A stretch of 64,000 nucleotides of DNA from Xanthoparmelia taractica (GCA_033085395.1 JANQBS010000052.1:154498-218497), one strand, 5' to 3'. Positions 42,771-55,539 are shown, counted from the first letter of the stretch. Numbers and translations: made by a program. The notes: generated by a model from the sequence alone, not told the origin.

Positions 42771-44869
42771 TCACACGCCAGCATACTCTTGCTTCCTTGA
42801 TCGCACTTCCTCAAATACTGCTCGTTGTCGCTCCTCTTCTTTGGCCCCCCTGACGAAAGCCAGCAGCCTCAACGCCCCTGCAGGCGTCACCCCCTCACAT
42901 CTTCTCGCCATTCCCACATTCTCAGGTCTCGCAATCTCCAGCGCGCCCTGCTCTTCAGTGCTAAGCCCGTGGATCTTCGTGTATTCCAAGTCAGTGGGCA
43001 ACTTGAGCTGCTCATCTCTCTCCAGAACGCTGATTGCTGCCTTTTGCTGCGCCACATAAGGCGCATACACCCCTTCAATGCCCACCCGAGCCCGAACATC
43101 TGGAGAATAAGACGTAATCTGAGGCACATGCGCGATCAAAGAATCGACAGTAATCCCCTTGAGGCGTAAGAGGTCAAACGCTGAGCGTAGTGTTGTGTTT
43201 TGATGGACTTGGAATCCTCTCGTCGTCCACGCAGTTGAGCTCATACGAACGTTCTGAAGCGCAGTCTGCAATTCTTGCATATCTGCAGCCAGACTCGAGA
43301 AGTGTTCCCAGCGTTCCTTGCCAACGACTCCAGCAATCCGTCCTTTCGCAGTAAGCCGTAAATCTGCGTTATCGGCCCGAGCGCTCATTCGGTATTCACT
43401 CCGAGATGTGAACATGCGGTACGGCTCAGTGACGCCCTTAGTAATAAGGTCATCGATCATGATTCCGATGTAGCCGTCGCCTCTGCCAATGGTCATTTGA
43501 GCCTTCCCCTTTGATGCAAGGCCAGCATTGATACCCGCAATGATACCTTGAGAAGCTGCCTCTTCGTAGCCGGTTGTACCATTTATTTGACCAGCTAAGT
43601 AAAGACCGGAGATTAACTTGGTCTCCAGGGTTGATCGAAGGTTGCGAGGGTCAACATAGTCATACTCAACCCCGTAGCCTGGTTGCAGCATCTTAACCTT
43701 TTCAAGGCCAGTTATAGTGTGTAGCATTGCATCCTGTGCAGCCGCAGGTACGGTCATAGAGATACCATTGGGATATATGACATCAGAGTCAAATCCTTCA
43801 GGCTCGAGCCATACCCTGTGACTGTCTTTGTTCCCAAAGCGGGTTACTTTTGACTCAAGAGATGGACAATATCGAGGTCCTTTAATAGTTTCCCGGATAT
43901 GAACACTCTGGTCCAGGTTGTCTTGGATGATCTTGTGGGTCGCTACGTTAGTCTGGGTTCCGTAACAATGGAGCTGGTCTTGAACGGCCACTGCATGATT
44001 AAGGTATGAGAATGGTATTGGAGGGTTCTCGCCAGGTTGGACATCTAGTTGTGAGAAATCTATGGTTCTTCTGTCGAGCCGAGGGGGAGTGCCCGTTTTC
44101 AGTCTGCCCAACTGGAAGCCTGCGTCTCGTAAAGATTTGCTGAGTCCGAACGTAGCTGCCTCGCCCATTCGTCCACTGGGGAACACTTCCAAACCAATAT
44201 GAATCTCTCCACCAAGAAAAGTGCCTGTCGTGATGACAACTTTCTGGCAGTCAAGGACCTCACCAGATTCAAGCCTGACGCCCACGATCCTCTTGTGACA
44301 ACCATCAGCAGCTGGCGCGGTCACGATGTCCGCAACTTTGGCCTCCAAGACACCCAAGCCCGGTGTGGAAAGTATCTCCGCCTTCATCTCTCTCTTGTAA
44401 ATCTCTCGATCGATTTGTGCCCTTGGTCCCCAGACAGCCGGACCCTTTGTTCGGTTCAAAACCCTGAAGTGGACCCCTGCCTTGTCGACGATACGGCCGC
44501 ACAATCCATCCAATGCATCAATCTCGCGTATCATTGTACCCTTCCCAATACCGCCAAACGAAGGATTGCAGGAACAGACGCCCAGATTGGACAAGGATGG
44601 AGTCACCAGGGCTGTCCGTGCGCCTGACCGAGCTGCGGCGGCCGATGCTTCTGTTCCAGCATGGCCACCTCCAATGACTACTACATCATATGTACTAGAA
44701 GAGATCAGTATCACGGCGCCAAGCAGTTCGGGGTGCGACCAGATCATATGGGATACCTGGTACGTTCACTGATGGTGGCGAAGCCTCGAGCGGACGCGAT
44801 GGGCATTGATCGCACACGGGGACTGTGACCCCAGCGCAGGAGCGCCATGGGTCGAAAAGGGGCGCTCAT
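42771..44869 (-). CDS. MTO1: mitochondrial tRNA uridine modification enzyme MTO1 (GidA/MnmG family)
   Basis: FAD enzyme that, with the GTPase MSS1, makes the 5-carboxymethylaminomethyl group on wobble uridine of mitochondrial tRNAs. Exons 44869-44757 and 44694-42771 (62-nt intron) give 678 residues. Exon 1 supplies an Arg/Ser-rich presequence (MSAPFRPMALLRW, RSMPIASARGFATIS), absent if the ATG inside the intron at 44747 is used. The FAD-binding VVVIGGGHAGTEAS follows at about residue 42. NLGVCSCNPSFGGIGKG carries the conserved cysteine, and TGTFLGGEIHIG, GRMGEAA, LKTGTPPRLD, PGYGVEYDYVDPRNL and GLYLAGQINGTTGYEEAA are GidA signature segments. The C-terminal helical tRNA-binding domain is complete. 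Confidence 0.95.
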
Positions 44870-45228
44870 CTTGAAAGGCGTCAAATTGTTGAAGCAACAA
44901 AAGAGTAAAAGACGAGAAGTGACTTTTAGCTTTCCGATGTACCGCTGATGCCGCTAAGCCCGATTGAGCCTCGACGTACACAAACCGCTCTTCCCTACCG
45001 CAACGGATTTTGATCAAGTCTTGGGGTTCAAATCGCAGACTCTTTCTAACCTTCAAAAATGACATACAAAACAGGTCCAGCCTCTGATTCAACATTGTCC
45101 GTCCGAGTTGGTGACCAGTTCGCGTTGTGATGCTCTGTTGTTAACGTTTTAAAAAGCATGAGGGATCACCTTTGACAATCTTCTGCCCATAAAAGTACCT
45201 GTTTTCAAAATACTTGGGTTACCCTTCT
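44870..45228. other. divergent promoter between MTO1 and a hypothetical gene
   Basis: 359 bases. The MTO1-side frame is open upstream but shows no further targeting sequence. Confidence 0.45.
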
Positions 45229-45711
45229 ATGCTGGACAGGAAAATATGCTATGTAGCCATACTACCAACATCCACAGCACCAGTGTCTCGGGCAACCCCC
45301 GTCATAACCAACACAGATTCCCTATCACCAGATCCCATATCGACCGAAATGCCCTCTACCCGTGCTCAATCACAAGAAGTTCGAGTTGTGATATCTCAGG
45401 CTTTCTCGCCCCAAGATCCTAAAGTCTTCAGGTTTCAGTACATTTTCTCTGCTCTCGCAAGCAATTTCGCTCTCGATTTCCCGAGAGCTCAGCATGCCCC
45501 ACCGTCTCGTACCCAAATATTTCTTCGCCGCCGATTTGCGTGCAGCGCTAAGCAGCTCCTCCGCGAATATCTAGAGAAAGAAGGCGTTCGAGAAGTCACA
45601 AAGGATCAAAACAACCAAGTGAGGAACGGAGCAACGAGCAGGGCCGGCAGATATGACATCCTAGCTTATCTGTCTAAGAACGAGTCATGGCGCTATATGC
45701 CACATAAGTAG
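45229..45711 (+). CDS. hypothetical protein
   Basis: A 160-residue intronless frame from the ATG of MLDRKICYVA; the longer frame starts with TTG, and a second good start is the ATG at 45349 (MPSTRAQ). The middle part (VRVVISQAFSPQDPKVFRFQYIFSALASNFALDFPRA) looks folded and the rest is basic (RRRFACSAKQLLREYLEKEGVREV). I recognise no domain. It ends 78 bases before the convergent VPS45 stop. Confidence 0.4.
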   Translation: MLDRKICYVAILPTSTAPVSRATPVITNTDSLSPDPISTEMPSTRAQSQEVRVVISQAFSPQDPKVFRFQYIFSALASNFALDFPRAQHAPPSRTQIFLRRRFACSAKQLLREYLEKEGVREVTKDQNNQVRNGATSRAGRYDILAYLSKNESWRYMPHK

Positions 45712-45788
45712 TCGCGAGGAGAAGACGAAGCTGAACGGATAGAGAAGAGCCGTGTCAAAGTTCAAGTAGTGTGTACACCATTTTCATG

Positions 45789-47782
45789 CTACCTTCGACC
45801 CGCTTCCCTCCTTAGCCTCGACGCTGCCGATGAAGGTCCAACGTCTGGCCAACTAGAGACAGCATCCTCAACCTCTTCTAGAAATGTTGTGCTATTATGT
45901 ACGCTTGTAGCTCCAAGGACAACTCTCACACCTGGTGAACTAGCATTGACCTGCGCCACCATCTTGGCCTCTTCGTAAGTTGCACCTCCAACCATAAAGA
46001 CTATGATGTCCTGTGGCTTGTCCCTCGTTGTTCCTCCGCCCTCGACGAAAGGGTACTGCTGCTCTTTCAGTCGTGCTTTGATTAAGTTCTGTAATGTTGC
46101 TTCTAAGCGGGGAGAATGTTGGGTATAGACGTTCTCAACCCCTTTAAGGCCCTTGAACCTATCGCGAGCTCCAGAAAAAATCGAGGAAGATTCAAAAAGA
46201 TCGGAAAAGCCTCCAGTGGCGGGAGCCGCTAGAAGAGAATGATGGTACGCAAGCAACATCGGTACTAATCCTACTCGGCTCGCGGGAACACTGCCAGCAG
46301 CAGTGAGGAGATCTAGTAGCATCGGTAAAGCGTTCGACGGATGCTTCTCGTAGCGAATCGAGTATAGCGCTACAAGGCGAAGTTTGCTGTTCGCGGGGAT
46401 CTGTGGTGACGAAATAAGCCGTTGGACGTTCTAATAGATAGTCAGTTAAGAGTGGCACTTGGCGGGAGGGATTGAATTGGTCACCTTGACATCGTTCGCA
46501 TGACTATCATTGCAAGCAAGACTTTGCTCCAGCTCACTCACATCCAGCAGACCGTCCGCTCCGACACGCCTGCTAAGCTCCCCAACCAAAGTTACATGCT
46601 TACTGACATTACCCGACAGTTTCCTGAATTCGGGGAAATCCTCAACGAATCTTTTCATATCCGCAATAGACTCAATTGCAGCATTAATTTTCGTCTTAGA
46701 CTGGTATTGTTCCACATACTCTTTGATATTTCCACCGAGATCACCAAAGTTGAGGTACATGTTTTTCTTGAAGAATGGGTCCTGGTCTTGCGACAGTACG
46801 ATCTCCTTGAGTTCGGGTCGGACATCCGGCACGTCACTCAAGTCAACTTTGCCGTTGTGTATTCCAAGTAGCTCGTGTACCATGGCTTGATATGTCCACT
46901 GGGTTAATAAGGGGGTAACAGGATCGTCTCTCCGGTCCAGTATGAGTAGTATTGGGGGGGTGTCTGTTTTCCTAAAGTCGAAAAGTTGCTCTTCCTGGGT
47001 CATCTGATATCTCACTTCGGTGGCTAATTTCTTCGCCATCAAGCTGTTCTTCTCGTACCGTATCAATGGCTTTTTCTTTAATGATAACAGGAGGGCTATC
47101 ACTCCCTCAGTACATCTTTGAAGTGAATCGGGGTTCCAACTATCCGGACTGCTGGCCCAGAGGCGCTGCCTTGGAAACCCGAGATCAAGATTGAATAGGT
47201 CGGGATTCACAATGATGTAGTCGGCAAAATATTCTTGAACAGCCTTGACTACTTCGTTGTTGTCTGCTTCGGCCAATCTCTCCAATGAGGATTTACGGAT
47301 AACGTTGCTGAAATCTGCGGAACGATGTTAGACTCCAGAGAGAGCTGTTCAGAGTAATTCCATCCTCACATATTGAATATTCGCCATATTTTGGATCCCG
47401 AAACTCATCAATCAGGTGTTGTATTGAATTTGGGGATGGCCGAACGAAACATATGCAGCGCAGATGGCGCATCTTTTCTCGAGAGGCATTATCAAGGCGA
47501 CTTTATAGGTATGTTAGCGCGAGCTGGTGGCCATTGCTTCGAAGACCTACTCAACAAGATATACTTCGTGGTTGAGCAGGGCAGATTGGGTTATGGCGGT
47601 GGAGACAATGGAGATCTGTAAGGACGTCAGCTCAAATCGGTTGCACCGTTATAGCCCTAGACTCGCACTGTCTCACTGTCGAGCAAGAGAATCTTCATCT
47701 TTGCGGACGAAGATGCCAAAGCGGTGTCTCCAGCCGACACCATTTTGGATATATAACCCGAGACTGCTGAGACCACGTCCAT
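45789..47782 (-). CDS. VPS45: Sec1/Munc18-family vacuolar sorting protein Vps45
   Basis: SM protein that controls SNARE assembly with the syntaxin Tlg2 at the trans-Golgi network and endosome. Five exons: 47782-47669, 47615-47551, 47500-47370, 47314-46485 and 46430-45789, introns 50-55 nt, giving 593 residues, normal for the family. The canonical start MDVVSAVSGYISKMV, then KILLLDSET, YLVDRLDN, KMRHLRCICFVRP and LIDEFRDPKYGEY are rebuilt across the first three introns. ILDRRDDPVTPLLTQWTYQAMVHELLGI is the SM-family signature. Exon 5 ends with the DIIVFMVGGATYEEAK segment typical of Sec1 proteins. It diverges from ALE1 across 480 bases. Confidence 0.95.
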
Positions 47783-48262
47783 GATTGCAGTGGATAGTAG
47801 ACACGAGCGGTAGCTCCAAAGTCATTGGGCTTCTCGGCTGAAGCTATTGTTTCCCCATATCGTACAGTTGCATCTTGAGCGCCGTGAAAATAATATTTGC
47901 TGAGGGAGAGTCATTCACCTTACACAAACGTGGTCTTCATACATGAAACCGGAGATGTACTTGCAGCCTGCCTTGCAGGTCTCTTGGCGCTTGCAACCCC
48001 TGCTCCCGGCAGTTGCTTTCCCTGTGACCCTGCATCCCGATGCGCCGCCAAGGCTCGGCGCGTCGTTTTTTCTCCAGAGCTCAGTTTGAGGTAGATTTCA
48101 TGGTCCACAACATGAAAATTTCTGTCTATTTTATGACTCCGTATGGGAATTATTTAATATATTCATTCGTGTGACTTTTCAACAGGCCATAGCCATTTCT
48201 TCAAATGCCTTGATGAGGCAGACACCTTTCCCATTTTTCATCCCTTTCTTGTGTTGCCCAAC
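47783..48262. other. divergent promoter between VPS45 and ALE1
   Basis: A 480-base shared upstream region. The short ORFs it contains have no support. Confidence 0.5.
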
Positions 48263-50383
48263 ATGTTACCATATATCAACATTCGTGAGCTGCACCATCC
48301 TTCCAAGTCTGCTCAAGATGCAGTAGGCTAATGGAATAATAGCATTCCAATACGCCAGCTCGGCAACCGGGGCTTCAGTTGATGAATGTTAGAAAATTGC
48401 CATGTACTTGCCTCCTCATAATCACAATTGCTAAATTGTAGCAGTGAAGCTCATTGCCTCCTTTCTCCTTTCCTATCCACTTGCCGGACTTCTCAAGCGT
48501 ATACCTGATGCAAAACCCTACCAGAAGAACTTGTTCATCATTGCGTACGCTAGACTGTTCAGCTATCCTCACAGTCTCTAACCCAGGGCTTAGGGTCTCG
48601 CTGTTTTACTTGGTTGGGCTATTCGACCTCTGGTCTGGCCTGCGCACGCTATTCATAAGCTCAGCCGGGGCATACCTTATCGCTTCTTACGTAGATGGTC
48701 CTTTTATGCCATGGATAGGCTTTGTATTCATCATGGGCCACATGTCTGTCAACCATATTCATCGTCAATTTGCCAATACGCCTGATAAAGTTGATATCAC
48801 CGGTGCGTTTGCGATGATGACACCGAGCGTGAAAGCTTGCTCACGGCGGAATTAGGGGCCCAAATGGTTTTGGTCATGAAGGTAAGCCTTGAAGTGCATT
48901 AAAAAGTGCCTCCTATTCCAAACACTTACTACGAATTAGCTTACAGCCTTTTGCTGGAATGTACAAGACGGTCGGCTGCCGCAGAAGGACCTTGCAGACT
49001 TTCAGCGCCGAAGAGCCCTCCCTCAGCTTCCAAGTCTTCTCGACTTCGCTGGCTATGTCGTACGTTCAAACCTCTGTGCAAGTGAGCATCTCTAAGTACA
49101 TACAGCTCTTCTTTCCATCCCTATTCGCTGGTCCTGCATTCGATTTCGTCGACTATCGACGATGGATTGAAACCACCATGTTTGAGATACCAGCAGGGAC
49201 AGACCAATCAGCAGCACCTAAAACGCGCAAGAAGCGAAAGATTCCGCGCAGTGGTACTCCAGCTACCGTCAAGGCGGTGGTTGGGCTCGTGTGGATTATC
49301 TTGTTCCTCAAGTTTGCTGGCTGGTACAACAGCAGTCTTGTCTTGGGAGATCAGTACATGAAGTATGGCTTCTTGAGACGGGTCTGGATTTTGGAGATGC
49401 TGGGATTTTCCACTCGCATGAAATATTACGGCGTATGGTATCTGACAGAAGGCGCATGCATTCTTTCGGGTTTGGGCTACAATGGTGTGGACCCAAAAAC
49501 GAACAAAGTAGACTGGAATCGTTTACAAAATGTAAAACCATGGGGCATCGAGTCAGCACAAAACTCGCGCGCCTACCTCGAAAACTGGAACATGAACACC
49601 AATCACTGGCTACGAAACTATATGTATCTGAGGGTGACCCCCAAGGGCAAGAAGCCGGGCTTTCGCGCCAGTCTGGCTACATTCGTAACCAGCGCTTTCT
49701 GGCACGGCTTCTACCCAGGGTATTACCTTACATTCGTTCTCGCAGCGTTTCTTCAAACTATTGCTAAAAGTGAGTTTCTAAGCCAGTACTGGACACATTG
49801 TATCCACAGTTATCATCCATCTCCCCAGCATTATTTCCTGACCGCCGTTGACTCCTGCTTGATCTGTCATTCCATCAACCATGAGCTTCTTGACCTGCTA
49901 ATCATATGACTAGATTTTCGCCGCCATATACGGCCGTTTTTTCTCACTCCTGATGGGCAACGTCCAACGCCATACAAGATATATTATGATGTCCTCTCGT
50001 ATGTTGCTACTCAAACGGCGTTCTGCTTTACCACGGTGCCATTCGTTCTCCTCACCCTTCCGGACTCCCTCCTCGTCTGGATGCGTGTATATTTCTATAC
50101 CGTCTTCGGTGCAGCTGCGTCAATGGCCTTCTTTACCTCCCCCGCTAAGCCCTGGCTGGTCAAAAAGCTCATGAAGAGGAATCAGAACGCGCTGCAACCG
50201 AAAGAAAGGGCAGAGCATCCACTCATGGGCTTGCCGAGTGATCCAGCAGGAGACATCGATGAGGCTGTTATGGAAATCAAAGAAGATATCGAAGCGAGGA
50301 GAAGGAGGGGGCAAAGCATCAGTATGCCTACTGGTACCGACATGAAAGCTGCTGTAGAGGATAAGCTTGGAAAGAAGACATAG
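48263..50383 (+). CDS. ALE1: lysophospholipid acyltransferase (MBOAT family)
   Basis: ER enzyme that reacylates lysophospholipids with acyl-CoA in the Lands cycle. Eight exons: 48263-48284, 48343-48387, 48445-48544, 48594-48802, 48856-48881, 48940-49059, 49106-49769 and 49914-50383, giving 551 residues. The introns (46-58 nt, the last 144 nt) were set so that MLPYINIPFQYAS, LLKRIPDA, SLFYLVGLFDLW, VDITGAQMVLVMKL and YVLFFPSLFAGPAFD read through. The MBOAT catalytic histidine lies in SAFWHGFYPGYYL, with the conserved Asn region ENWNMNTNHWLRNYMYLR upstream. Several hydrophobic segments are visible; the Glu/Lys-rich tail is cytosolic in homologues. Exons of 22 and 26 nt would be missed by a plain ORF scan. 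Confidence 0.94.
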
Positions 50384-50664
50384 AAAAACGTCTTGTACCC
50401 CAATGCAGCGGTGTCTCTCTTCGGTCTTTGGCGAGCGAAGATATGCAGGTCCGACTAGCTCACGCGATCTCCCTCCGTCTCTTTTGAGGCCCACCCTAAT
50501 ACAAGTAGCGGAGAGATTTAATTTATACCCGCTACGTCGTCATGCAGAGATTGATGCGCTTGCGCTTGCAAACCTCAACTTTAGCATCACCTATATAACT
50601 ATTAAGGCCGCCATTCTTTCAACCTCATTCCTACACCTCTTGTACCCCTTTCACTGTCTCAGGC

Positions 50665-51138
50665 ATGGCCAACTCTCTATCACTGCCCTCTCTGATCAGC
50701 CACGCCTCCCTCTCCGTCACGCTTGGTTGTTGGGAGCAGAATCCACCCCACAAACTCCAATTGCCGCCGCTCACCTACATAGAATGCAAACAAGCCATCC
50801 AAGACATACCCATGGGCGAAAAAGCCCTCGCGCCAATTTCATTCAGCAGGGATCCGGGTCCCGGCTTCACAGTACCCTACGTTTGGGATGTCGGCAACTG
50901 CGCCATTGAAATCGACGTCGTGCGGAAGGACACCGTGGCGAGTTCGACGTTCGCGGCCGTCTTCAAGAGGGCTTTTGACATTGCCGTCGAGTGCGTCATC
51001 AAACCGCCGCATTTGGGAGGAAAGGGGTTGGTGGGGGCAGATGAGCTGCTCAAGGTCGCGATATATGGGGTTCATCCTGCGGTGCCTTCGCGGAGCCTTG
51101 AAGCATCCAATGTCAGTGTCTCTGTGGATACGTCTTGA
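50665..51138 (+). CDS. small hypothetical fungal protein
   Basis: A 157-residue intronless frame. Its features (LTYIECKQAIQDIPMGEKALAPISFSRDPGPGFTVPYVWDVGNCAIEIDVV, then FKRAFDIAVECVIKPPHLGG) match a recurring orphan type in filamentous fungi that carries a DC-like pair, a GNC motif and a PPHLGG segment and is often secreted. The N-terminus here (MANSLSLPSLISHASLSVTLG) is only weakly signal-like. Four cysteines could form two disulphides. No function known. Confidence 0.65.
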   Translation: MANSLSLPSLISHASLSVTLGCWEQNPPHKLQLPPLTYIECKQAIQDIPMGEKALAPISFSRDPGPGFTVPYVWDVGNCAIEIDVVRKDTVASSTFAAVFKRAFDIAVECVIKPPHLGGKGLVGADELLKVAIYGVHPAVPSRSLEASNVSVSVDTS

Positions 51139-51958
51139 GATATGTATGCGTCATGTTTCGATGCTCATGCAACTGGGTCGCAATGGGGGCTGTCTATGAA
51201 TCGCCACGTGTTCCCATACATCCCACATATTCCTGTAATCCGTTTATCAAGGCGTTGATAGCAGAACACCTTGTTGCTTCACTCAGACACCCCACCTGGT
51301 ACTATCATGTATTTTGCACCTTCGATACACATATGGGAATACATAGTTGAGAGCTTCTTTTTCCCTTTAGATCATGCAACCCATCATAGTTCGAGTCGGC
51401 TCAATCAGGTGTAAGAAGGGGACCTGAACAGGGCACATGAACCTACACTCTGGTGGTAGCTCTAGATATCTGACCTGGATCTGATTTCCCCTTGAACTTG
51501 CGCTGGAAGTCACAACCCTGGAGGTTCCGTTGGTAAACCGCCAGCAAGATATTGATATAGCGAATGAGACCTGGGCATCCCCACTGGCATTCCGCGGAGC
51601 ACCCATCTTAGCAGTAAGTCCACGCAACCACAGGCAGTGGGAAGACGGAAGGGAAGACGGAACGAAAGTGAAAGACAAATCTCATTACCATTGAAAACAT
51701 TAATAATCTATTAGCTAAATGGCCCAATTGTCGCTGAAACGCTGGAAAGCTATCACCCGGAAGTGAAGAGTGCAAATTCGTATCCACATGTCGCTCATCG
51801 CTGCCTGTCCTCCGTGCTAAGTACAATGGCTCGTGTACAAATCTCATGATAAATATCATAATTAAGAAGTGCAAGCATAAAAGCTCAGCTGGCGTAAAGT
51901 AATCCGTTCGTCGGGTTTGAAGTCGTAAATAAGTCGTTGGCGCGTCATCTCCGTCCGC
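51139..51958. other. intergenic region
   Basis: About 820 bases between the small orphan gene and the 3' end of the serine-rich gene. ORFs on the minus strand here show no motifs. Confidence 0.45.
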
Positions 51959-54392
51959 TCAACTGGCAGCAACCGATACGAGAGCGATAACAGCAACAAT
52001 GATTAGCACTCCGAATCCGGACATGACGCGATTGATGTTCCGCCACCATCTCGCATTCTCGTACCGAGCCTCGTCAACAACTCCCAGTTGCTTCTCTAAG
52101 TCTTCAAGCATCTGAGTCTGCCGAGGTACATCTTTCCCTTTTGCGCCAACGGTCGCCGGCCTCGGAGGCAGCGGTAGGAAGGCTGCTGTAAACCATGCTG
52201 TTGGGACGATTAGCAATCTCCCAATTGTTTATGGGAAAAGGTTCGATTCACCGGGCGGAAAGATGAAACCAACGGCAAAGAGTAATATTTGTGCCATCCG
52301 TTTATTTGGCGCATTCCCCTCGGCTCGTTCATCCAAACTGGGTGCCTGGAAGATGGATCGCCGTTTGCCAAGACATGCTCTATTAGGCCAAAGATGCGGG
52401 GACCAGTTTGGGGATAATCTGGGCCGCGGAGACCCCATGATCTCGGCCAGGTCGAGTGCTGTTGGTCGTACCCGCCCGATTGCTAAGGAACTCCGTCGTC
52501 GTTGATCATTCGTATCTTTGGCGCGGGTCCGAGGCCGGAACATGCTCAGCGAAATATTATCTGTTGAAGTCGACGGACGTCTGTCTGAGCGATCTTTTGA
52601 TGTTGATGTAGCAGATACGGGACGGGCATAGTAGGCTCTGTTCACTCCGTTTAGCATATGTTCAGGCGCAGATCCAGACCTCTGCACAATATCTTACTTG
52701 GCCCAAGCTGGAATACTATCCCGGAAAAAGCCAGCTTTTGATCCACGCCCAGAGACAACGCTGTATCGATTGTCTCCAGATGTAATGCCCAAGTACTCCG
52801 AGCCCCTTGATCCTGGTATTGGCGGTAGCGGGGTTGGAAGGTCGTCTTCTTGTTCGTTTACCACGCGGATAGTTGAGCCTGTACTGTCTCTTTTAGGAAA
52901 TACAGGTGGATCTGGTAAAGGAGCCAGATCCGAGCTTCTTTGAGCTGGCGCCGGACCCGGCAACGGAGGCATGTCTGAGTTTCCTCGAGGATTAACGGTC
53001 GTAAAAGAAGACTTGCTCACACGAGAGGATTCTGGAAGCCAAGTTGTATGACTGCTCCTTCCCTCTAACTGGGAACCAGTCCCTTCGGATGGGACAGTAG
53101 AGAGATGTGGGTTCCAGCGGTCTTGCTGGCGCTCCAACGTCCGCGATGGACGTCGAGGTGTAAAATTTGGCGGCTCCACCCTAAAAAGCATTCGGAGTCA
53201 GCGTAGCTCTGATTACCAAGTCACAAGGGCTTTACGCAGCTTGGATCTACAATGCCAGAGACTTGACTTCTGCCACACGTGCTGCACGAGCTTAAAAGGC
53301 TACAAGATTATATTCAGGAGTGCCCCGCAGTCTGTCACACTCCATTCTGATCGAGCGTAAGATGACTCAAAAGCATGTATTGGATCCGACAGAGATCTGG
53401 GGACCCAGCCAGGCTTCATAGCCCTGAAAAAAAAATCTTTGCAAACCGAATAATAACGACCAAGCGAAGAACGAATCATTCCGAAAATTTACATACCACG
53501 ATGCAGAAGCTGATGGTGGCCTTATGACAGGATACTGAAGGTTCAGCGAGTTCTGGCCAGATGTATGCAGGCTTGCATACAAGGGGACAGAAGAAGTCCT
53601 CCGTTCCTGATGCATTGCGTGACCAGATGAGACTGGCGAGCTTGGCGATATCGGAGAGACTGGTGAGTTTCTTCCTCCCGTGTCCCTGGTGACAGGCTTC
53701 TCTGGGGTTGATGAGGATTGATTAGACTTCGAGGAGCCTGGTCGAGCCGTATATGGAAAGGCGGAATAAGAGGTACGCTTTCGTCCATCTCGATTTCTTG
53801 TCACAATAACCGTTCCGGTCGAATTCGAAGATGAGAGGGACCCATCAGAGTCCTTTGAAGCAGGTTGGCGGGGAGCATCACTTGGGTTCGCTGTTCCGCG
53901 CCATTCGGAGCTCTCAAGTCCGGGGGAAATGCTAGGGAGGTGCACAATGTCGTCGGACAGGCGACTAGTACTGTTCTCGAAGCCTTCATCCATTGTAGCG
54001 AAGCTTGTGCTTGTATCAGATCCTGGTATAGTGCCCTGGGTGGGTGTATAGAAGGCATCTATGGTCCTAGCGCTTCGGCTTGGATGCTGTGAATATGACG
54101 TCGCCGTGTTCCGTGGGTCCTCAGGATCATTTTCTGTTCCACCTTGTGGTTCCCAGTTATTCGGGGCATCCAAGCCAGGGCCAAGCGCCGACCCCTGTCC
54201 GTCATATACTTTGGGCGAGAGAATGTGGGAAGGCTTGGTCGGAAAGGGACTGCTTGCATGTACCTGCGCCTGAGAGTTTCCAACGAGGCGAAGTGTGGGA
54301 GATGCTCTTTCATTGGTATGGGAATCCGATCGCTCGTGTAGTGCTGCCCGTCGGGGCGGAGAGCCCTTGGGAGGGCGTGGAGGGATATTCAT
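51959..54392 (-). CDS. serine-rich protein with C-terminal membrane hairpin
   Basis: Exons 54392-53497, 53180-52698, 52637-52252 and 52197-51959 (introns 316, 60 and 54 nt) give 667 residues. The start is the ATG of MNIPPRPPKGSP; the open frame begins four codons earlier at TTG. Residues 1-500 are Ser/Pro-rich and disordered, with fungal-family landmarks LYASLHTSGQNSLNLQYPVIRPPSASASW, DRWNPHLSTVPSE, STIRVVNEQEDD and DSIPAWAK. Near the end come RRSIFQAPSLDERAE, a first hydrophobic helix (MAQILLFAVGFIFPPAWFTAAFLPLPP) rebuilt across intron 3, ARWWRNINRVMS, and a second helix ending VAVIALVSVAAS. The two helices suggest anchoring in a membrane with a long cytosolic tail. Homologues are called serine-rich protein and have no settled role. 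Confidence 0.82.
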
Positions 54393-55539
54393 GCTGGATT
54401 GCAAATTGCATCACGTCGGTGCCCTGATGACGGACTGACTTGTTTATAGAGCGGTAAATCGTACATTCAACTCGTTAGTGGTGATGAGAATTATTAAGTC
54501 GATAGGAACGGAGATGATTGAATGAATGGTAGGGGTTGGAAATAATATATGGTAAGGAGTGACTTTGTAACAGAGGAAAGAAGACGAGGGAATGAATGCG
54601 GAATGAATGTGGTGAGATCAATTGATATACATAGGGTAATAAAAAGAAAGGGAAAGAAAGGAAAAGAGTAGAGCTGGTGGAAAGGATGCAGATGATGTTG
54701 GGGGAAGAGAATGGTTTATTTCCTCTCTTTTCAGGGGGCGAGGCGTGGTGGGATGTGGGATGTTCCTTAGCGTCAGGTACGGGTAAGGTACACCAGGTAC
54801 CAAGGTACTTTAGGAGGATTATAGGTATGTAGCGATTTGAAGTTGGAAAGAAAAGATTTTCTGGTGTCGGAAAGAAAAGATAGGAGAAAAGGGAGACAAG
54901 CAAAAGAAGAAGAAGGAGAAGGAGAAGGAGAAGGAGAAGAAGAGGAAGAGTGAACTGGGTCTATATAGCAGAAGTGCAAGTTGAAGAAGTACAGCACCAC
55001 AACATGATGGATTTCCCATTTGGCCTCGCTTGACCCAGGCGTAATCTTATCGAGTCGCCTGAAAGATGCTAAAAATGCTAAAATGCTTAATACGTATAAA
55101 GATAGGGATATTATTATTATATTAGCATTGTACGAGTACCAAGTAGGATGATGTTCCCTAATAAAATAAGATGACCCGTTTGCTGTCACGTCTCACGTCT
55201 AAATTAAAAAGAAATAAAAAAAAGCCTGCGACGCGTTAAGTGCTTTTTCTATTCTTGGATCAAATCTCCCTGCCACGCTTTGCCAACCAACCCCAACCCC
55301 AACCGGCCAAATATCGGCAAAAGATTAAGTGTTATATTATCTTCATACAGCTTAGCTTTTACTTCTACTTGCAGGTCGCCTTTCTAGACAGGCTCCGAAG
55401 AGTCTCATAAAAATGAATCTCCAAACCACCTATTTGTTAGTTGTAACATCTGACGAGAGACAGCACCCGACCTCTCAAATCATAGCCGAATCCCTCACAT
55501 GAAACCATGATGCATCTGCGACTCCGCTAACTGTCAAAC
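54393..55539. other. divergent promoter of the serine-rich gene and RCE1, with GGAGAA repeats
   Basis: About 1.15 kb. A purine tract of gaagaaggagaaggagaa repeats at 54905-54951 would be a CT-rich leader for the minus-strand gene. Short AT-rich stretches lie near 55100. ORFs in it are low-complexity. Confidence 0.5.

Noticed and set aside
50367..50909. 180-codon plus-strand frame between ALE1 and the small orphan gene
   Set aside because: Overlaps the ALE1 C-terminus and the orphan gene in other frames; composition is not coding-like.
52200..52262. tRNA-like ggttcgattca box
   Set aside because: Only a T-arm-like string; no acceptor or anticodon stem can be formed, and it lies in an intron of the serine-rich gene.
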